Assembly (NCBI GenBank): GCA_009827215.1
Contig: WUAJ01000004.1
Location: 1-31,686 of the forward strand
Reading direction: 5' to 3'
DNA: 31,686 bases
DNA from: Phycisphaeraceae bacterium
Lineage (GTDB): Bacteria; Planctomycetota; Phycisphaerae; Phycisphaerales; UBA1924
Part shown: positions 1 to 8,208 of the stretch, piece by piece
How the letters are laid out: the number at the start of each line of letters is the position of its first letter
How positions within the stretch are numbered: the stretch's first letter is position 1
The notes under the pieces: model-generated
The model's input: the letters and a program-made list of their open reading frames with translations, nothing else
The model's database searches: none
Told to the model about the DNA's origin: nothing
Program-made: the position numbers and the translations under genes

Positions 1-17
1 GTGTGCTCTTCCGATCT
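1..17 (+). other. Illumina adapter remnant at contig end
   Basis: The first 17 bases, GTGTGCTCTTCCGATCT, are identical to the 3' end of the Illumina TruSeq read-2 adapter. They interrupt the pdhB reading frame: the protein reads normally down to base 18 and then stops resembling the family. This is library sequence, not genome. The true genomic sequence begins at about base 18; one T at the junction is ambiguous. Confidence 0.95.
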
Positions 18-793
18 TCCGCGGCTTCCATACAGAAGTTCACAGGACGACCAAAGCTCACCAGCGTCACCGCATCACCCTCGCGAGCAAGACGCGCCTG
101 ACCGAACGGGATGTAGTACTCCTCCTCAGGGACATGCGCCTTGTCTCCCAGCATGCGCTCCGACTCAAGGAAGAAGACGGGGTCCGGATCACGGATCGCC
201 GTCTTGAGCAAACCCTTCGCGTCGTACGGATTGCTCGGGATCGCCATCTTTAGACCAGGGACATTCGCGTACAGCGCTTCCACACACCACGAGTGGGTCG
301 ATGCGAGCTGTCCACCCGCGCCGTCGTTCCCGCGGAACACGATCGGACACCCGAACTGTCCGCCGGACATGTAGAGCATCTTCGGAGCGTTGTTCAAGAT
401 CGGATCCGCGGCGACAAAGCTGAACGACCAGCTCATGAACTCCACGATCGGACGCAAGCCGCTCATCGCCGCCGCGATGGACATACCCGCGAACCCGTTC
501 TCAGAGATCGGCGTGTCGATGATCCGCTGAGGACCAAACTCGTCGAGCATCCCCTGCGAGACCTTGTACGCGCCGTTGTACTGCGCGACCTCTTCTCCCA
601 GCAGGAACACACGCTTGTCGCGTCGCATCTCTTCGCTCATCGCTTCACGAAGCGCCTCGCGGTACTGAATCACCCGATCCCCCTCAAACGGAGGGAGCTG
701 GTCATTGGGAAGCATCTCAGGCATCTCGAGCATGTCCTCGATCGCAGGATGGATCTGATCAGTAATCGGCTCGATGGTGGGGAGTGTGGTCAT
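18..793 (-). CDS. pdhB: Pyruvate dehydrogenase E1 component, beta subunit (partial, 3' end missing)
   Basis: This is the beta subunit of the thiamine-diphosphate-dependent E1 of the pyruvate dehydrogenase complex, which decarboxylates pyruvate and acetylates the lipoyl group of E2 in the cytoplasm. The ATG at 793 opens a frame of about 258 visible residues. After an N-terminal extension of roughly 40 residues it runs through REALREAMSEEMRRD, FLLGEEVAQYNGAYKVSQG, DTPISENGFAGMSIAAA and FRGNDGAGGQLASTHSW, all typical of transketolase-like E1 beta. It then enters the start of the C-terminal domain (VTLVSFGRPVNF). It lies 49 nt downstream of pdhA on the same strand, so the two are probably co-transcribed. 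The C-terminal quarter is lost where the contig ends in adapter sequence. A 2-oxoisovalerate dehydrogenase beta subunit is the main alternative; pyruvate is preferred because of the pdhA-like partner. Confidence 0.93.
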
Positions 794-842
794 TTGATAA
801 ATCTCGTATGTGTATGTTGATATGAAGCGAATCGATTGGCTT

Positions 843-1964
843 TTACAGCAGCGGGTTATTCAACCCATGACCAAAATCGGTTGTGGGTGACAGGTTCTTC
901 TCAGGATTCGCGTACACATCCGTGTACAGCTCGTTTGCTTCCGGAGCAGGGGATTCTTCCGCGAACTTCATCGCGCCCATCACCTGCGCCTTGATCTCGC
1001 TCTGCAGCTCTTTCCAAGATTCTTCCGTCATGTCGCCGGAGTCCATGAGCTGTGAGAGCAATCGAGCGATTGAGTCCTGTTCCTTGAACGACTCGACCTC
1101 GTCCTTCGTGCGATACTTCTGCGGATCGGACATCGAGTGTCCCTGATAGCGGTAAGTCTTGAGATCCACAAACCCAGGCCGTGAACTCTCCCGGCACTTC
1201 TCCGCAAAAGGCTTGAACTGCTCATAGAGATGACAAATATCCAACCCATCAATCTCGATCGAGTTGATGCCATACGACTGACCACGCGAGATCAGGTTGT
1301 CGCTGTTCGCCGTGTGACGCTTGATTGCTGTTCCCATCGAGTATCCGTTGTTCTCGATGATGAAGATGACGGGGATATCGTGGACTGAAACATAGTTGAG
1401 CGCCTCGTGGAACGCACCCTGGTCGATCGCGCCGTCGCCGAGATAACACAGCGTGACCTTCTTCTTGCCCTCACCCATGACCTCGAGCTTGTACTTCTCA
1501 GCAAACGCGAGCCCCGCACCAAGCGGCGTCTGTGCACCGACGATGCCGTGACCGCCGAACAACCAGTTGGGTTTGTCGAACATGTGCATCGATCCGCCCT
1601 TGCCCTTAGCGCAGCCGTGGATCTTGCCAAACATTTCTGCCATGCACGCCTCTGGAGTCATCCCGCGCGCCAGCGCGTGCCCGTGATCGCGATACGCCGT
1701 GACGACGGGATCGTCGTGATTCACCGCGCCGATCGTTCCCACAGCACACGCTTCCTGTCCTGTGTAGATGTGACAGAATCCACCGATCTTCGCTTGCTGA
1801 TACGCCTGCATCGTGCGATTCTCGAACTCGCGGATGAGCTGCATGGATCGAAGCCATTGGAGCTTCTGCTCAGTGGTAGGGGTGGCGGACTTGTTGTCAG
1901 TCTGGACGCTCATGTTCTTAGCCGCCTTCGCTGCATGTGCTGAGTCGGTCGTGGTTTGGGTCAT
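843..1964 (-). CDS. pdhA: Pyruvate dehydrogenase (acetyl-transferring) E1 component, alpha subunit
   Basis: This 373-residue protein is the alpha subunit that forms the alpha2beta2 E1 heterotetramer with the product of the adjacent pdhB. The thiamine-diphosphate motif is complete: GDGAIDQGAFHEALNY from residue 176, ending at the Asn pair 205-206. Other family blocks are GQEACAVG (69-76), YRDHGHALARG (91-101), the KGGSMHMFD segment (122-130) and the phosphorylation-loop-like region YRYQGHSMSDPQKYR. The length fits two-subunit bacterial and mitochondrial E1 alpha. The first 30 or so residues are low in complexity and unlike the family core, so a start at Met18 is possible, but the annotated ATG has no in-frame competitor with a better ribosome site. 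A 305-bp leader with a prominent hairpin lies upstream. No E2 or E3 gene is seen because the operon leaves the window. Confidence 0.95.
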   Translation of the reverse strand: MTQTTTDSAHAAKAAKNMSVQTDNKSATPTTEQKLQWLRSMQLIREFENRTMQAYQQAKIGGFCHIYTGQEACAVGTIGAVNHDDPVVTAYRDHGHALARGMTPEACMAEMFGKIHGCAKGKGGSMHMFDKPNWLFGGHGIVGAQTPLGAGLAFAEKYKLEVMGEGKKKVTLCYLGDGAIDQGAFHEALNYVSVHDIPVIFIIENNGYSMGTAIKRHTANSDNLISRGQSYGINSIEIDGLDICHLYEQFKPFAEKCRESSRPGFVDLKTYRYQGHSMSDPQKYRTKDEVESFKEQDSIARLLSQLMDSGDMTEESWKELQSEIKAQVMGAMKFAEESPAPEANELYTDVYANPEKNLSPTTDFGHGLNNPLL

Positions 1965-2269
1965 TGAGGGAGCCCCTGTTGCCCGTCGGATGAAGCGTGA
2001 AACAGTTTCATCCGACGCGTGAGATATCGGTCGTTTTCGATGCGTGTTTGACTCGGTCCAGAAAGATCGCGCGGATCCTCAAGACCGATTCGCACATTGT
2101 AGGGGTACTTCGCTTGTCCGGGGGATCAAGACGCGGTTTAAAGCCCAAAAATGGGGATAATAGAGGGATCCATGAGCAAAAAGAAACAAGCCATCAACCC
2201 ACTGGAGCCGGGGCGATGGCCTGCTTGTCTCATTCTTGATGATCACCGATCGGATTCAGCACCAGATCA
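1965..2269. other. Intergenic region between the S41 protease gene and pdhA
   Basis: This 305-bp gap must hold the pdhAB promoter, but no convincing -35/-10 pair was found on the minus strand. Its visible contents are the inverted repeat next to pdhA and, on the plus strand, a GATAAT box (2156-2161) followed by AGAGGGA and an ATG at 2172. That ATG opens a short dubious frame. No terminator was seen after the S41 gene. Confidence 0.5.
1985..2016 (-). promoter_or_regulatory. Hairpin/inverted repeat in the pdhA leader
   Basis: A perfect 10-bp inverted repeat (GTCGGATGAA ... TTCATCCGAC) with a 12-nt loop ends 20 nt upstream of the pdhA start. A second, mutually exclusive palindrome (TGAAACAGTTTCA, 1998-2010) sits in the loop and 3' arm. 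No U-tract follows on the minus strand, so it is not an intrinsic terminator. It could be an operator or an mRNA structure close to the ribosome site. Confidence 0.5.
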
Positions 2270-2417
2270 TCAATCCTTCATCGTCGTTTTCGCGATCGAA
2301 TCCTGGACCTGCGATTGGAGCAGAACAAGAGCCGTCTGCACCTGGAGGTCGATCCCGTCGCTTATCAATGTCGACGGATCAGGACGCTCAGCATCGACAA
2401 TCTCGTTGCCAAACTGA
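2172..2417 (+). CDS. Dubious small ORF (81 codons)
   Basis: The ATG at 2172 is preceded by a purine-rich AGAGGGA about 4 nt upstream and by a GATAAT box. The first 25 or so residues (MSKKKQAINPLEPGRWPACL...) look protein-like and lie in otherwise non-coding DNA. The remaining two thirds run antisense through the 3' end of the S41 protease gene and look like shadow translation. It may be a genuine short protein, a truncated gene start, or chance. No family was recognised. Confidence 0.2.
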   Translation: MSKKKQAINPLEPGRWPACLILDDHRSDSAPDHQSFIVVFAIESWTCDWSRTRAVCTWRSIPSLINVDGSGRSASTISLPN

Positions 2418-4525
2418 TCGATCGGGAAGATATCCGCATCCCTTCGGAGCAGCAACGCCTCGGCGGATTGGCTCGGGAGCATCTCCACATGCAGATCCGG
2501 CTCAATCCCCCATTCCGTCGCGCCAGGGACCTTGTGGATCATGCGAGGCGAATCAATCTGGTAGTGCTGCGTCGTCAGCTTCATCGCCGACAACCCGCCT
2601 GGGAGCATGTATACATTCTGCACCGATCCCTTCCCAAACGAACGAGCGCCAATGACGAGCGCTTTGTTCTTGCCCTTGTGGGCGCCCGCTTGGATCGCTC
2701 CAGAGACAATCTCAGATGCTGATGCAGATCCCTCATTGATCAGTACGACGACCGGGATATCCCGCACCGAGTACTTCGGATTCACAGAGCGGACATCCTG
2801 ACGATCCTGCGTGATCCCAGCGGCATCGACAGTCTTCACCACCATCCCATGCGGTACGAATCGCGACGACAACTGCACCGCTTGGTCAAGCAACCCGCCT
2901 GGATTGTAACGCAGATCAAGCACGAGCGCGTTGAGTCCTTCCTCCTTCATCGAAGCCACCGCTCGATCAAAGTCGCGAGTCGTATCCTCAGTGAATCCAG
3001 TCAGGCGCACATACCCGATGCCTTCATCACGATCGAGGAAGTAGTCCCAGTCGTCATCAGTAGGGCCGTTCTTTGACCAACCCTTCACAGATGGCAGGTC
3101 GATCTTGGCGCGTGTGATCGTGAACTCGATCTCTTCAAGAGTCTCCGCACCAGTCTCGTCCTCACTCCGACGCTCAACCGTCAGCGTGACATCAGTGTTC
3201 GGAGGACCGGTGATGACCTCAACCGCTTGATCGAGTCCCAGACCAACCGCGGAGATGCCATCGACCTTTTTGATGATGTCGTCCGCTTGCAGACCCACAC
3301 GCTGAGCGGGAGTTCCTTCGAGTGGCGTCACAATCGTGATGTTCTGGAGCTCATCAAGCTGGATGCGGATACCAACGCCGATGAACTCACCCTGAGTCGA
3401 GCGTCGGAACCGAGCGACCTCGTCGGGCCAGATGATCGCGGTGTACGCATCAAGCTGAGCAATCGCTCCGTTGCCAAACTCGTGCAGCAACGCCTCAGGC
3501 ATCACACTCACCGAATCACGCGAAGCTGACATGATCGAATCAATCGCTCTACGCAGGTCGTATGCACTCGCGGGACGAGAGTTGTCCGCGTACTTGGCAC
3601 GGATCGCTTCGAGCTCGCGGATGAACTGTGAGCGCTGCCGATCATCTGCGAATCCAAGAAACGCCGCGGACAGATCGGTGGTCGTCGCCATCGTGCTCAC
3701 CGCATCGATACCGCCGACGATGAGATCATTCATCGAGACTCCACTCGGATCGACCTTGGATTGACGCGACAAGTGCTGCGCTGCGGCACGCTGGATCGCT
3801 GTACGCACCGTGATCGAATCGATCCCCTGGAGTTTGTCTGTGTATAGATCGCCGTACGAGTTGTATGGAGGAAGCCCATCAAGCTCTTCCGCAAGCCGGC
3901 GCTCATTGCGCAGCTCCCACAATCGCTCAGGAACATACAGACGGATCATCGTCAAACGACGCGTCAGACGATCGACATCGTCCTTGAAGGTTCCCGTTTG
4001 ATCGTGGATCGCATCGAGCCGGTAAAACAGCTCCGAAGCGATCAACCAATCACCCTTCGATTCCGCTTTTTTCGCGGCCTCGATCGACTGATCAATCAAT
4101 CGCGAGATCTTCTCATCCGAGAAGAAGACATCCTCGTTGTCATAGAGCAGTTGCAACGCGACCGCGGCGCTGAGTGCTTTGGAAAGCTCGATGTACGAGC
4201 CGTTCTCGTCAAACTTGGCCAGATGCTCATCGAGCGTCTCGTTCGCCTCATCAATTGATTCTCCGCGTGTCTGTTCACGCTTCTCGATGTTCTGCTGCAG
4301 CAGCGCCAGCGCATCGGTGAAGTCCGCATCCGCGCTGCTCATCCAAAGATCAGGAGTCAGCAGATCCGCGATCCCAGAATCCTCTCCCTGCAACGCTTTA
4401 TCCCACACCATCTGCGGAGTCGGAGTGATAGGAGTTTCGGTCGGAGTCCCAGAAATCGCCGGGAGCGTGCTCAGACCGAGTGTGGTCCCGAGGACCGCGA
4501 GAAGAATGGATTTGGTTGGCTTCAT
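2270..4525 (-). CDS. Exported S41 family C-terminal processing peptidase with PDZ domain
   Basis: This is a serine protease of the tail-specific (CtpA/Prc) family, expected to act outside the cytoplasmic membrane on protein C-termini. The ATG at 4525 is preferred because GGAG lies 5 nt upstream and a signal peptide follows (residues 1-25). A longer in-frame ATG at 4708 has neither. The 751 residues comprise a helical N-terminal region (about 35-375), a PDZ domain (about 382-475, FIGVGIRIQL ... GLQADDIIKKVDG) and the S41 core. The core contains LVLDLRYNPGGLLDQAV (534-550), the nucleophile motif GSASASEI with Ser602, and the general base Lys632 in FGKGSVQ. The spacing between Ser and Lys is about five residues longer than usual because of a KGKNK insertion. 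It is longer than typical CtpA (about 400-450 residues) because of the N-terminal helical part, which recalls Prc/Tsp. The MFS gene lies upstream after a 254-bp gap, so it probably has its own promoter. Confidence 0.92.
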   Translation of the reverse strand: MKPTKSILLAVLGTTLGLSTLPAISGTPTETPITPTPQMVWDKALQGEDSGIADLLTPDLWMSSADADFTDALALLQQNIEKREQTRGESIDEANETLDEHLAKFDENGSYIELSKALSAAVALQLLYDNEDVFFSDEKISRLIDQSIEAAKKAESKGDWLIASELFYRLDAIHDQTGTFKDDVDRLTRRLTMIRLYVPERLWELRNERRLAEELDGLPPYNSYGDLYTDKLQGIDSITVRTAIQRAAAQHLSRQSKVDPSGVSMNDLIVGGIDAVSTMATTTDLSAAFLGFADDRQRSQFIRELEAIRAKYADNSRPASAYDLRRAIDSIMSASRDSVSVMPEALLHEFGNGAIAQLDAYTAIIWPDEVARFRRSTQGEFIGVGIRIQLDELQNITIVTPLEGTPAQRVGLQADDIIKKVDGISAVGLGLDQAVEVITGPPNTDVTLTVERRSEDETGAETLEEIEFTITRAKIDLPSVKGWSKNGPTDDDWDYFLDRDEGIGYVRLTGFTEDTTRDFDRAVASMKEEGLNALVLDLRYNPGGLLDQAVQLSSRFVPHGMVVKTVDAAGITQDRQDVRSVNPKYSVRDIPVVVLINEGSASASEIVSGAIQAGAHKGKNKALVIGARSFGKGSVQNVYMLPGGLSAMKLTTQHYQIDSPRMIHKVPGATEWGIEPDLHVEMLPSQSAEALLLRRDADIFPIDQFGNEIVDAERPDPSTLISDGIDLQVQTALVLLQSQVQDSIAKTTMKD

Positions 4526-4779
4526 GTGAACTCCGTTGAAAGACCCAATCAAAAGGTACAGAACTGCATCGTGGATCGGCTGAATAGACCAAAACAAGCG
4601 ATCGAGCACCAAACTTGGGTACGCACGCATGGTATCGGACAGTCCGAACCGTGTTGACCCACATTGGGTGTACGCCTGAGAACCGATAAAGTTTCTGATC
4701 TCAGCCACGAGCTAAAACGAACGAACACCGCTCAGTATTTCAACAAGAACGCGAGTCTACCTGTGTTTGTAAAGTCAGC

Positions 4780-6063
4780 TCAGCGAGCACGCTGCTTGCG
4801 AGCACCCACGACCGCGATCCCAACCATCATCAGCACCACCATACTCGTGATCCCGATCACTCCAGCAGGTCCATCGGTCATCATCCCACCAAACAGTCCG
4901 CACAAAGGTCCAACGGTGTATCCGACCCCGATCAGAGCCTCGTGCTTCCCGCCCGCATCCACATCCGCGTTGCCGACCGCCATCGCGTAGTAGAGCGCGC
5001 CGTAATAAGTCGCCGCGATCCCCACTCCAGCGAGAGACAGTCCAGCAACGAGCAGTACGACACCGACAACATTCAATCCCCCAGCATTCGGAAGTCCAAT
5101 CGTCGGTGCGAGCATCGCGAGCGCGAATCCGAGGATCATCGCACTCATCCCGAGCCAAGGCGTCCACCAGTGCCCGTGCCAGCCGTGCCAACGCTCAAAT
5201 ACAAGGAAAAATACCACACGCACCGTGAGCCAGGTGCTCGCGATCGGTGTCCACCAGAGCTCATCAAGTCCCAGTCTTGCCTCGATGCTCGGCATCAGCG
5301 GGATCATGACAGACAAAATCACATAACTCGCGATCAACATCATCCGGAACACACGCAGCAATGGCACATACACCGGTGGGTGCGGCTCATGATCCTCCTC
5401 CACATGCTTTGCCGGCTCATTGGGAAGCTGCGCGATAAAGAACGCGATGAGCACATGCAACCCACCAAGCAGCGAAACAATCAAGAACGGATTTTTCTCC
5501 AGCAGCGGCGCCATCATCCAGTACACAAGCACAATCGCGCTCGACCAGACGATATTGAACTTCCCGATCGCGTTGCGAAGATTCTTTGCTCGTCGACCAC
5601 CAGATAAATATGCCTCGACGATTGGCCACTGCACACCCGTCGCCCCCATAAACACCAATCCCATGAGCCAAAGCGCCGCTTCTGTCAACCGAGCAGAGTG
5701 CTCACCCCCGAACCGATCCGCAAGCAGCGGCCCCTGCGCCACAAACGCAAGCAAAAACATGATGAACAACAACACACGCCGAGTCGTCAATGCGGGATTG
5801 CGTCTGATCAGTTTCCGTAACGCCGGACCACTCACGAGCGCAAAGGGGATGTACACCGCGCCGATCACCAGTCCCAGGATCAGGTTCTGCGTCCCCGTAT
5901 ACCCCAGCCCCTGATCAGCAATAAACGCGATCCCATTGGTGACCACGGCGGTTCCCATTGACGCGAGGAAGGTAATCAACAGCACCCTCCACAGATGTGC
6001 CGTGCGAGAGATCCCCACAGATTCGATCATTGGGTGTTCAGGATTGGTGGGGGGGATTGCCAT
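4780..6063 (-). CDS. MFS transporter, substrate unknown
   Basis: This 427-residue, very hydrophobic protein has about twelve predicted transmembrane stretches. They begin at WRVLLITFLASMGTAVV and end at GITSMVVLMMVGIAVVGA. A charged, His/Glu-rich cytoplasmic loop in the middle (PAKHVEEDHEPHPPV) splits it into two six-helix halves, as expected for the major facilitator superfamily. The late segment HEALIGVGYTVGPLCGLFGG resembles the glycine-rich helix of MFS carriers. Nothing visible identifies the substrate. The first ATG (6063) is used; a second at 6030 is possible, and neither has a strong Shine-Dalgarno. It reads away from the tRNA-Arg gene. Confidence 0.8.
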   Translation of the reverse strand: MAIPPTNPEHPMIESVGISRTAHLWRVLLITFLASMGTAVVTNGIAFIADQGLGYTGTQNLILGLVIGAVYIPFALVSGPALRKLIRRNPALTTRRVLLFIMFLLAFVAQGPLLADRFGGEHSARLTEAALWLMGLVFMGATGVQWPIVEAYLSGGRRAKNLRNAIGKFNIVWSSAIVLVYWMMAPLLEKNPFLIVSLLGGLHVLIAFFIAQLPNEPAKHVEEDHEPHPPVYVPLLRVFRMMLIASYVILSVMIPLMPSIEARLGLDELWWTPIASTWLTVRVVFFLVFERWHGWHGHWWTPWLGMSAMILGFALAMLAPTIGLPNAGGLNVVGVVLLVAGLSLAGVGIAATYYGALYYAMAVGNADVDAGGKHEALIGVGYTVGPLCGLFGGMMTDGPAGVIGITSMVVLMMVGIAVVGARKQRAR

Positions 6064-6149
6064 TGCTCAGCGAGGATCGTAGACTCACTCCGCTCCGACA
6101 AGTCACAAGACACTTCATTTGAGGCGTCCAAACACTCGTGGGATGTACA

Positions 6150-6223
6150 GGTCCCGTAGCTCAACTGGATAGAGCGTTGGCCTCCGAAGCCAAAGGTTCT
6201 GCGTTCGAATCGCAGCGGGATCG
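6150..6223 (+). tRNA. tRNA-Arg (anticodon CCG)
   Basis: The sequence folds as a cloverleaf. The acceptor GGTCCCG pairs with CGGGATC (one G-U), the D stem is GCTC/GAGC, and the anticodon stem TTGGC/GCCAA holds loop CTCCGAA, giving anticodon CCG. The T stem CTGCG/CGCAG holds TTCGAAT. The discriminator is G and CCA is not encoded. It reads the CGG codon. Confidence 0.95.
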
Positions 6224-6295
6224 CTTCCCCTTTCTAACTTCATCCTTCCCGAGACCCCTCCGTATGGATCCAGCAACTGGAAACACAATGCCGGG

Positions 6296-6790
6296 GTGGT
6301 CCAAGTGAAGGGCTGGGCGAAGTTCTCCGACTGCGATCAGTACCGCTACACGCTCGGCCGCCGTTGGGCCGAGGGAGGTCAGCGCGTCTGCTTCTGTCTG
6401 CTCAATCCATCCACCGCTGACGCCAAAGTCCTCGATCCCACACTCACGCGATGCCACCGTTATGCGCTGCGTTGGGGATTCCACGCGATGGATGTCGTCA
6501 ATGTCTTCGCGCTGCGTTCCACGGATCCCAAGGGACTCAAGCAGGTCGACGACCCCATCGGTCCCGACAATGACCGACACATCACGCGCCTCGCAAAGCA
6601 AGCGGATCTCGTCATCGTCGGATGGGGAACACACGGATCTCTCATGGATCGCGGATCACGCGTCGCTGAGCTGCTCGAGCCCGTCTGCGAGCCGCACTGT
6701 CTTGCGATCACCAAGCACGGCTACCCAAAGCATCCGCTCTACCTACGCGCGGACCTCAAACCGATGCCCTTCACCCACGCGCTCTGCTAG
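6296..6790 (+). CDS. DUF1643 domain-containing protein
   Basis: This protein of about 164 residues belongs to the DUF1643 family, whose biochemical function is not established. Diagnostic segments are the early YRYTLGRRW, the central CFCLLNPSTADAKVLDPTLTRC, followed by WGFHAMDVVNVFALRSTDP, and ADLVIVGWGTHG. These match the family pattern of an N/D-rich LNPSTA loop, a VVNLFA-like strand and an AWG-like strand. No ATG is available in the correct frame near the domain start. GTG at 6296 (or GTG at 6305) is the most plausible start, without a clear ribosome site. The frame stays open back to the tRNA, so the N-terminus is uncertain. The gene begins 72 nt after the tRNA-Arg and ends 8 nt before the next plus-strand gene. 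Confidence 0.85.
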   Translation: MVQVKGWAKFSDCDQYRYTLGRRWAEGGQRVCFCLLNPSTADAKVLDPTLTRCHRYALRWGFHAMDVVNVFALRSTDPKGLKQVDDPIGPDNDRHITRLAKQADLVIVGWGTHGSLMDRGSRVAELLEPVCEPHCLAITKHGYPKHPLYLRADLKPMPFTHALC

Positions 6791-6793
6791 GAT
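6788..6793 (+). promoter_or_regulatory. -10 box (TAGGAT) just upstream of the membrane protein start
   Basis: TAGGAT fits TANNNT and lies 5 nt before the ATG at 6799, with no Shine-Dalgarno between them. The geometry suits a leaderless mRNA. The box overlaps the stop codon of the preceding DUF1643 gene and no good -35 is visible. Confidence 0.35.
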
Positions 6794-6798
6794 CATCC

Positions 6799-7374
6799 AT
6801 GAGCAAGCATGGCGTCCAGCGTGTCTTCCAAGTCATCCACATCACCGCACTGAGTCTCTGGCTCGGAGCGGTAGGCATGAGCGGCATCGTCGCCGCGACT
6901 GTGTTCCCATCCGTGGGTCAAATGCAACCAACGCTCGGTGCCTATCCAGACTACGAGGGTGACCACTCACTGCTCGCCGCGGGACAGATCGCCGGGAAGG
7001 TGTTCTTGATCGTCGACTCCATCCAGTTCGGAGCCGCGGCAATCGCGCTGGGATCACTCGTCACGATGCTCATCGCGGGATATTCGCTCAACACCATCCC
7101 AAGAGTCCTCCGCGTCATCACGCTCATGGCAACCATGGGACTCCTGAGCTGGCACCTCTTCATGCTCATGCCGGGAATGAGCGAGGACCTCGTCCTCTAC
7201 TGGGATTACGCACAGATCGGTGACACCGAGCAAGCGGACATCCACAAGAACAGCTTCATGGCTCTTCATGAAACCGCCGCCAACTCATTGAAAGGCCTCA
7301 CCCTCGGCACGCTCATCAGCCTGATCCTCGCCGTCTGGACCGCGATCGGCGCTCAATCCAAGCACGCTGAATAA
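6799..7374 (+). CDS. Small integral membrane protein (DUF4149-like)
   Basis: This 191-residue protein has four hydrophobic segments: about 10-35 (FQVIHITALSLWLGAVGMSG), 62-92, 101-122 and 163-183. The opening HITALSLWLGAVG followed by a conserved-looking FPSVG resembles the start of DUF4149/TMEM205-like membrane proteins, in which a histidine-containing first helix precedes a short loop. The resemblance is from memory and moderate. The third loop carries acidic residues (MSEDLVLYWDYAQIGD) and a late histidine (FMALHETAANSL) of unknown role. The start ATG has no ribosome site but does have a TANNNT box 5 nt upstream. A hairpin follows the stop codon. Confidence 0.65.
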   Translation: MSKHGVQRVFQVIHITALSLWLGAVGMSGIVAATVFPSVGQMQPTLGAYPDYEGDHSLLAAGQIAGKVFLIVDSIQFGAAAIALGSLVTMLIAGYSLNTIPRVLRVITLMATMGLLSWHLFMLMPGMSEDLVLYWDYAQIGDTEQADIHKNSFMALHETAANSLKGLTLGTLISLILAVWTAIGAQSKHAE

Positions 7375-7406
7375 AAGAAGATCACCCTCGTTGAGGATGA
7401 TCTTCT
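7370..7406 (-). terminator. Intrinsic terminator of the laminin-B-like gene (minus strand)
   Basis: AGAAGATCA (7376-7384) pairs with TGATCTTCT (7398-7406), and inside it CCTC pairs with GAGG around a GTT loop. On the minus strand the stem is followed by TTTTATT, so it terminates the gene ending at 7447. On the plus strand the stem could still terminate the membrane protein gene, but there is no U-tract on that side. Confidence 0.8.
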
Positions 7407-7446
7407 CGTTGTGGTCCAGATGAATGGACAAGAAAATCGTTTCTGA

Positions 7447-8091
7447 TCAGCGCCGTCTGCGAGCGATCAGCAGACCAGCAACCGAGAGCATCGACAGCGC
7501 ACCCGGACTCGGAACATAGTTCACATTATCCAGTGCCATCGCGTCACCGCCGTTGGTGTATTCGCCGCGAATGTACAGTCCGGTCACATCCGCGAGCACG
7601 GCTTGAATGTCAGCGATCGTCGCATCTGTTCCAGACAGTCCGCCGTCCGGGAAATCATCGACGATCCGCCAATCAAGATCAGCCGACACAATAGTCGACG
7701 CCGAGATCCATTGATCCAAGACGGGCTGGACACCAAAGTCGATCCCGATGGTCATTCCCGCGCCGCTGATCATGACATCCGCACGATCGCCGCCGAGCGC
7801 CTGATTTCCAGTGAGTCCCAGGAGGTCGTAGCTGATCGAGTTGCCGTACAAGCCGGACAGATTCCCCAGATCACCCGCTGGAGCACTGAAGTACCAGATG
7901 TCCCCGCCGACGACATCGCGAGCGCGTATGGCGCCGAGACCACCATTACCGATCGTGCCGTCCCACATAAAGCCGGTCGCGTCGGAAACAGTCCCCCAGC
8001 CCATGTCATCAGAATCAAACGAATACGCGATGCCTCCGAATGAGGTCGAAGTCAGAGCCGCGATTGAAAGCAGTGCGAAATGTGTGCGCAT
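7447..8091 (-). CDS. Secreted laminin-B-domain-like protein with C-terminal sorting tail
   Basis: This 214-residue protein has an N-terminal signal peptide (about 1-19, MRTHFALLSIAALTSTSFGG). Most of the mature part resembles a laminin B (domain IV) module: YSFDSDDMGWG near the start, GGDIWYFSAPAGDLGNLSG, YGNSISYDL, and the closing LYIRGEYTNGGDAMALDNV. It ends in a proline-hydrophobic-arginine tail (VPSPGALSMLSVAGLLIARRRR) of the PEP-CTERM-like type that is common in planctomycetes. This suggests export and processing at the cell surface. GGGGAG lies 7 nt before the ATG at 8091. Function beyond probable carbohydrate or matrix binding cannot be stated. It is divergent from endonuclease III with 117 bp between. 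Confidence 0.8.
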   Translation of the reverse strand: MRTHFALLSIAALTSTSFGGIAYSFDSDDMGWGTVSDATGFMWDGTIGNGGLGAIRARDVVGGDIWYFSAPAGDLGNLSGLYGNSISYDLLGLTGNQALGGDRADVMISGAGMTIGIDFGVQPVLDQWISASTIVSADLDWRIVDDFPDGGLSGTDATIADIQAVLADVTGLYIRGEYTNGGDAMALDNVNYVPSPGALSMLSVAGLLIARRRR

Positions 8092-8197
8092 ATGGAAACT
8101 CCCCTAATCGAGTATGCAGTGTGCAGTCGCTCCAAAAATGCCCGATATTCCAGCGATTGCCAGCCAACTACCGCGGTTTTGAGCGCTTATTGATCCC

Positions 8198-8203
8198 TAA
8201 GAT
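8198..8203 (+). promoter_or_regulatory. -10 box (TAAGAT) adjacent to the nth start
   Basis: TAAGAT fits TANNNT and lies 5 nt before the ATG at 8209. No Shine-Dalgarno is present. A TTTTGA stretch at 8177-8182 is a possible but closely spaced -35 (15 nt). The arrangement suggests a leaderless or near-leaderless transcript. Confidence 0.35.
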
Positions 8204-8208
8204 CGCCC

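Noticed and set aside
1..374. Short plus-strand frames at the left edge
   Set aside because: They are antisense to pdhB, and the first starts within adapter sequence.
4526..4708. 61-residue N-terminal extension of the S41 protease
   Set aside because: It would place a non-signal sequence before a good signal peptide, and the downstream ATG has its own ribosome site.
6150..6790. tRNA-Arg with adjacent DUF1643 gene as a mobile-element attachment site
   Set aside because: No integrase and no direct repeat of the tRNA 3' end were seen, so there is no evidence of an integrated element.
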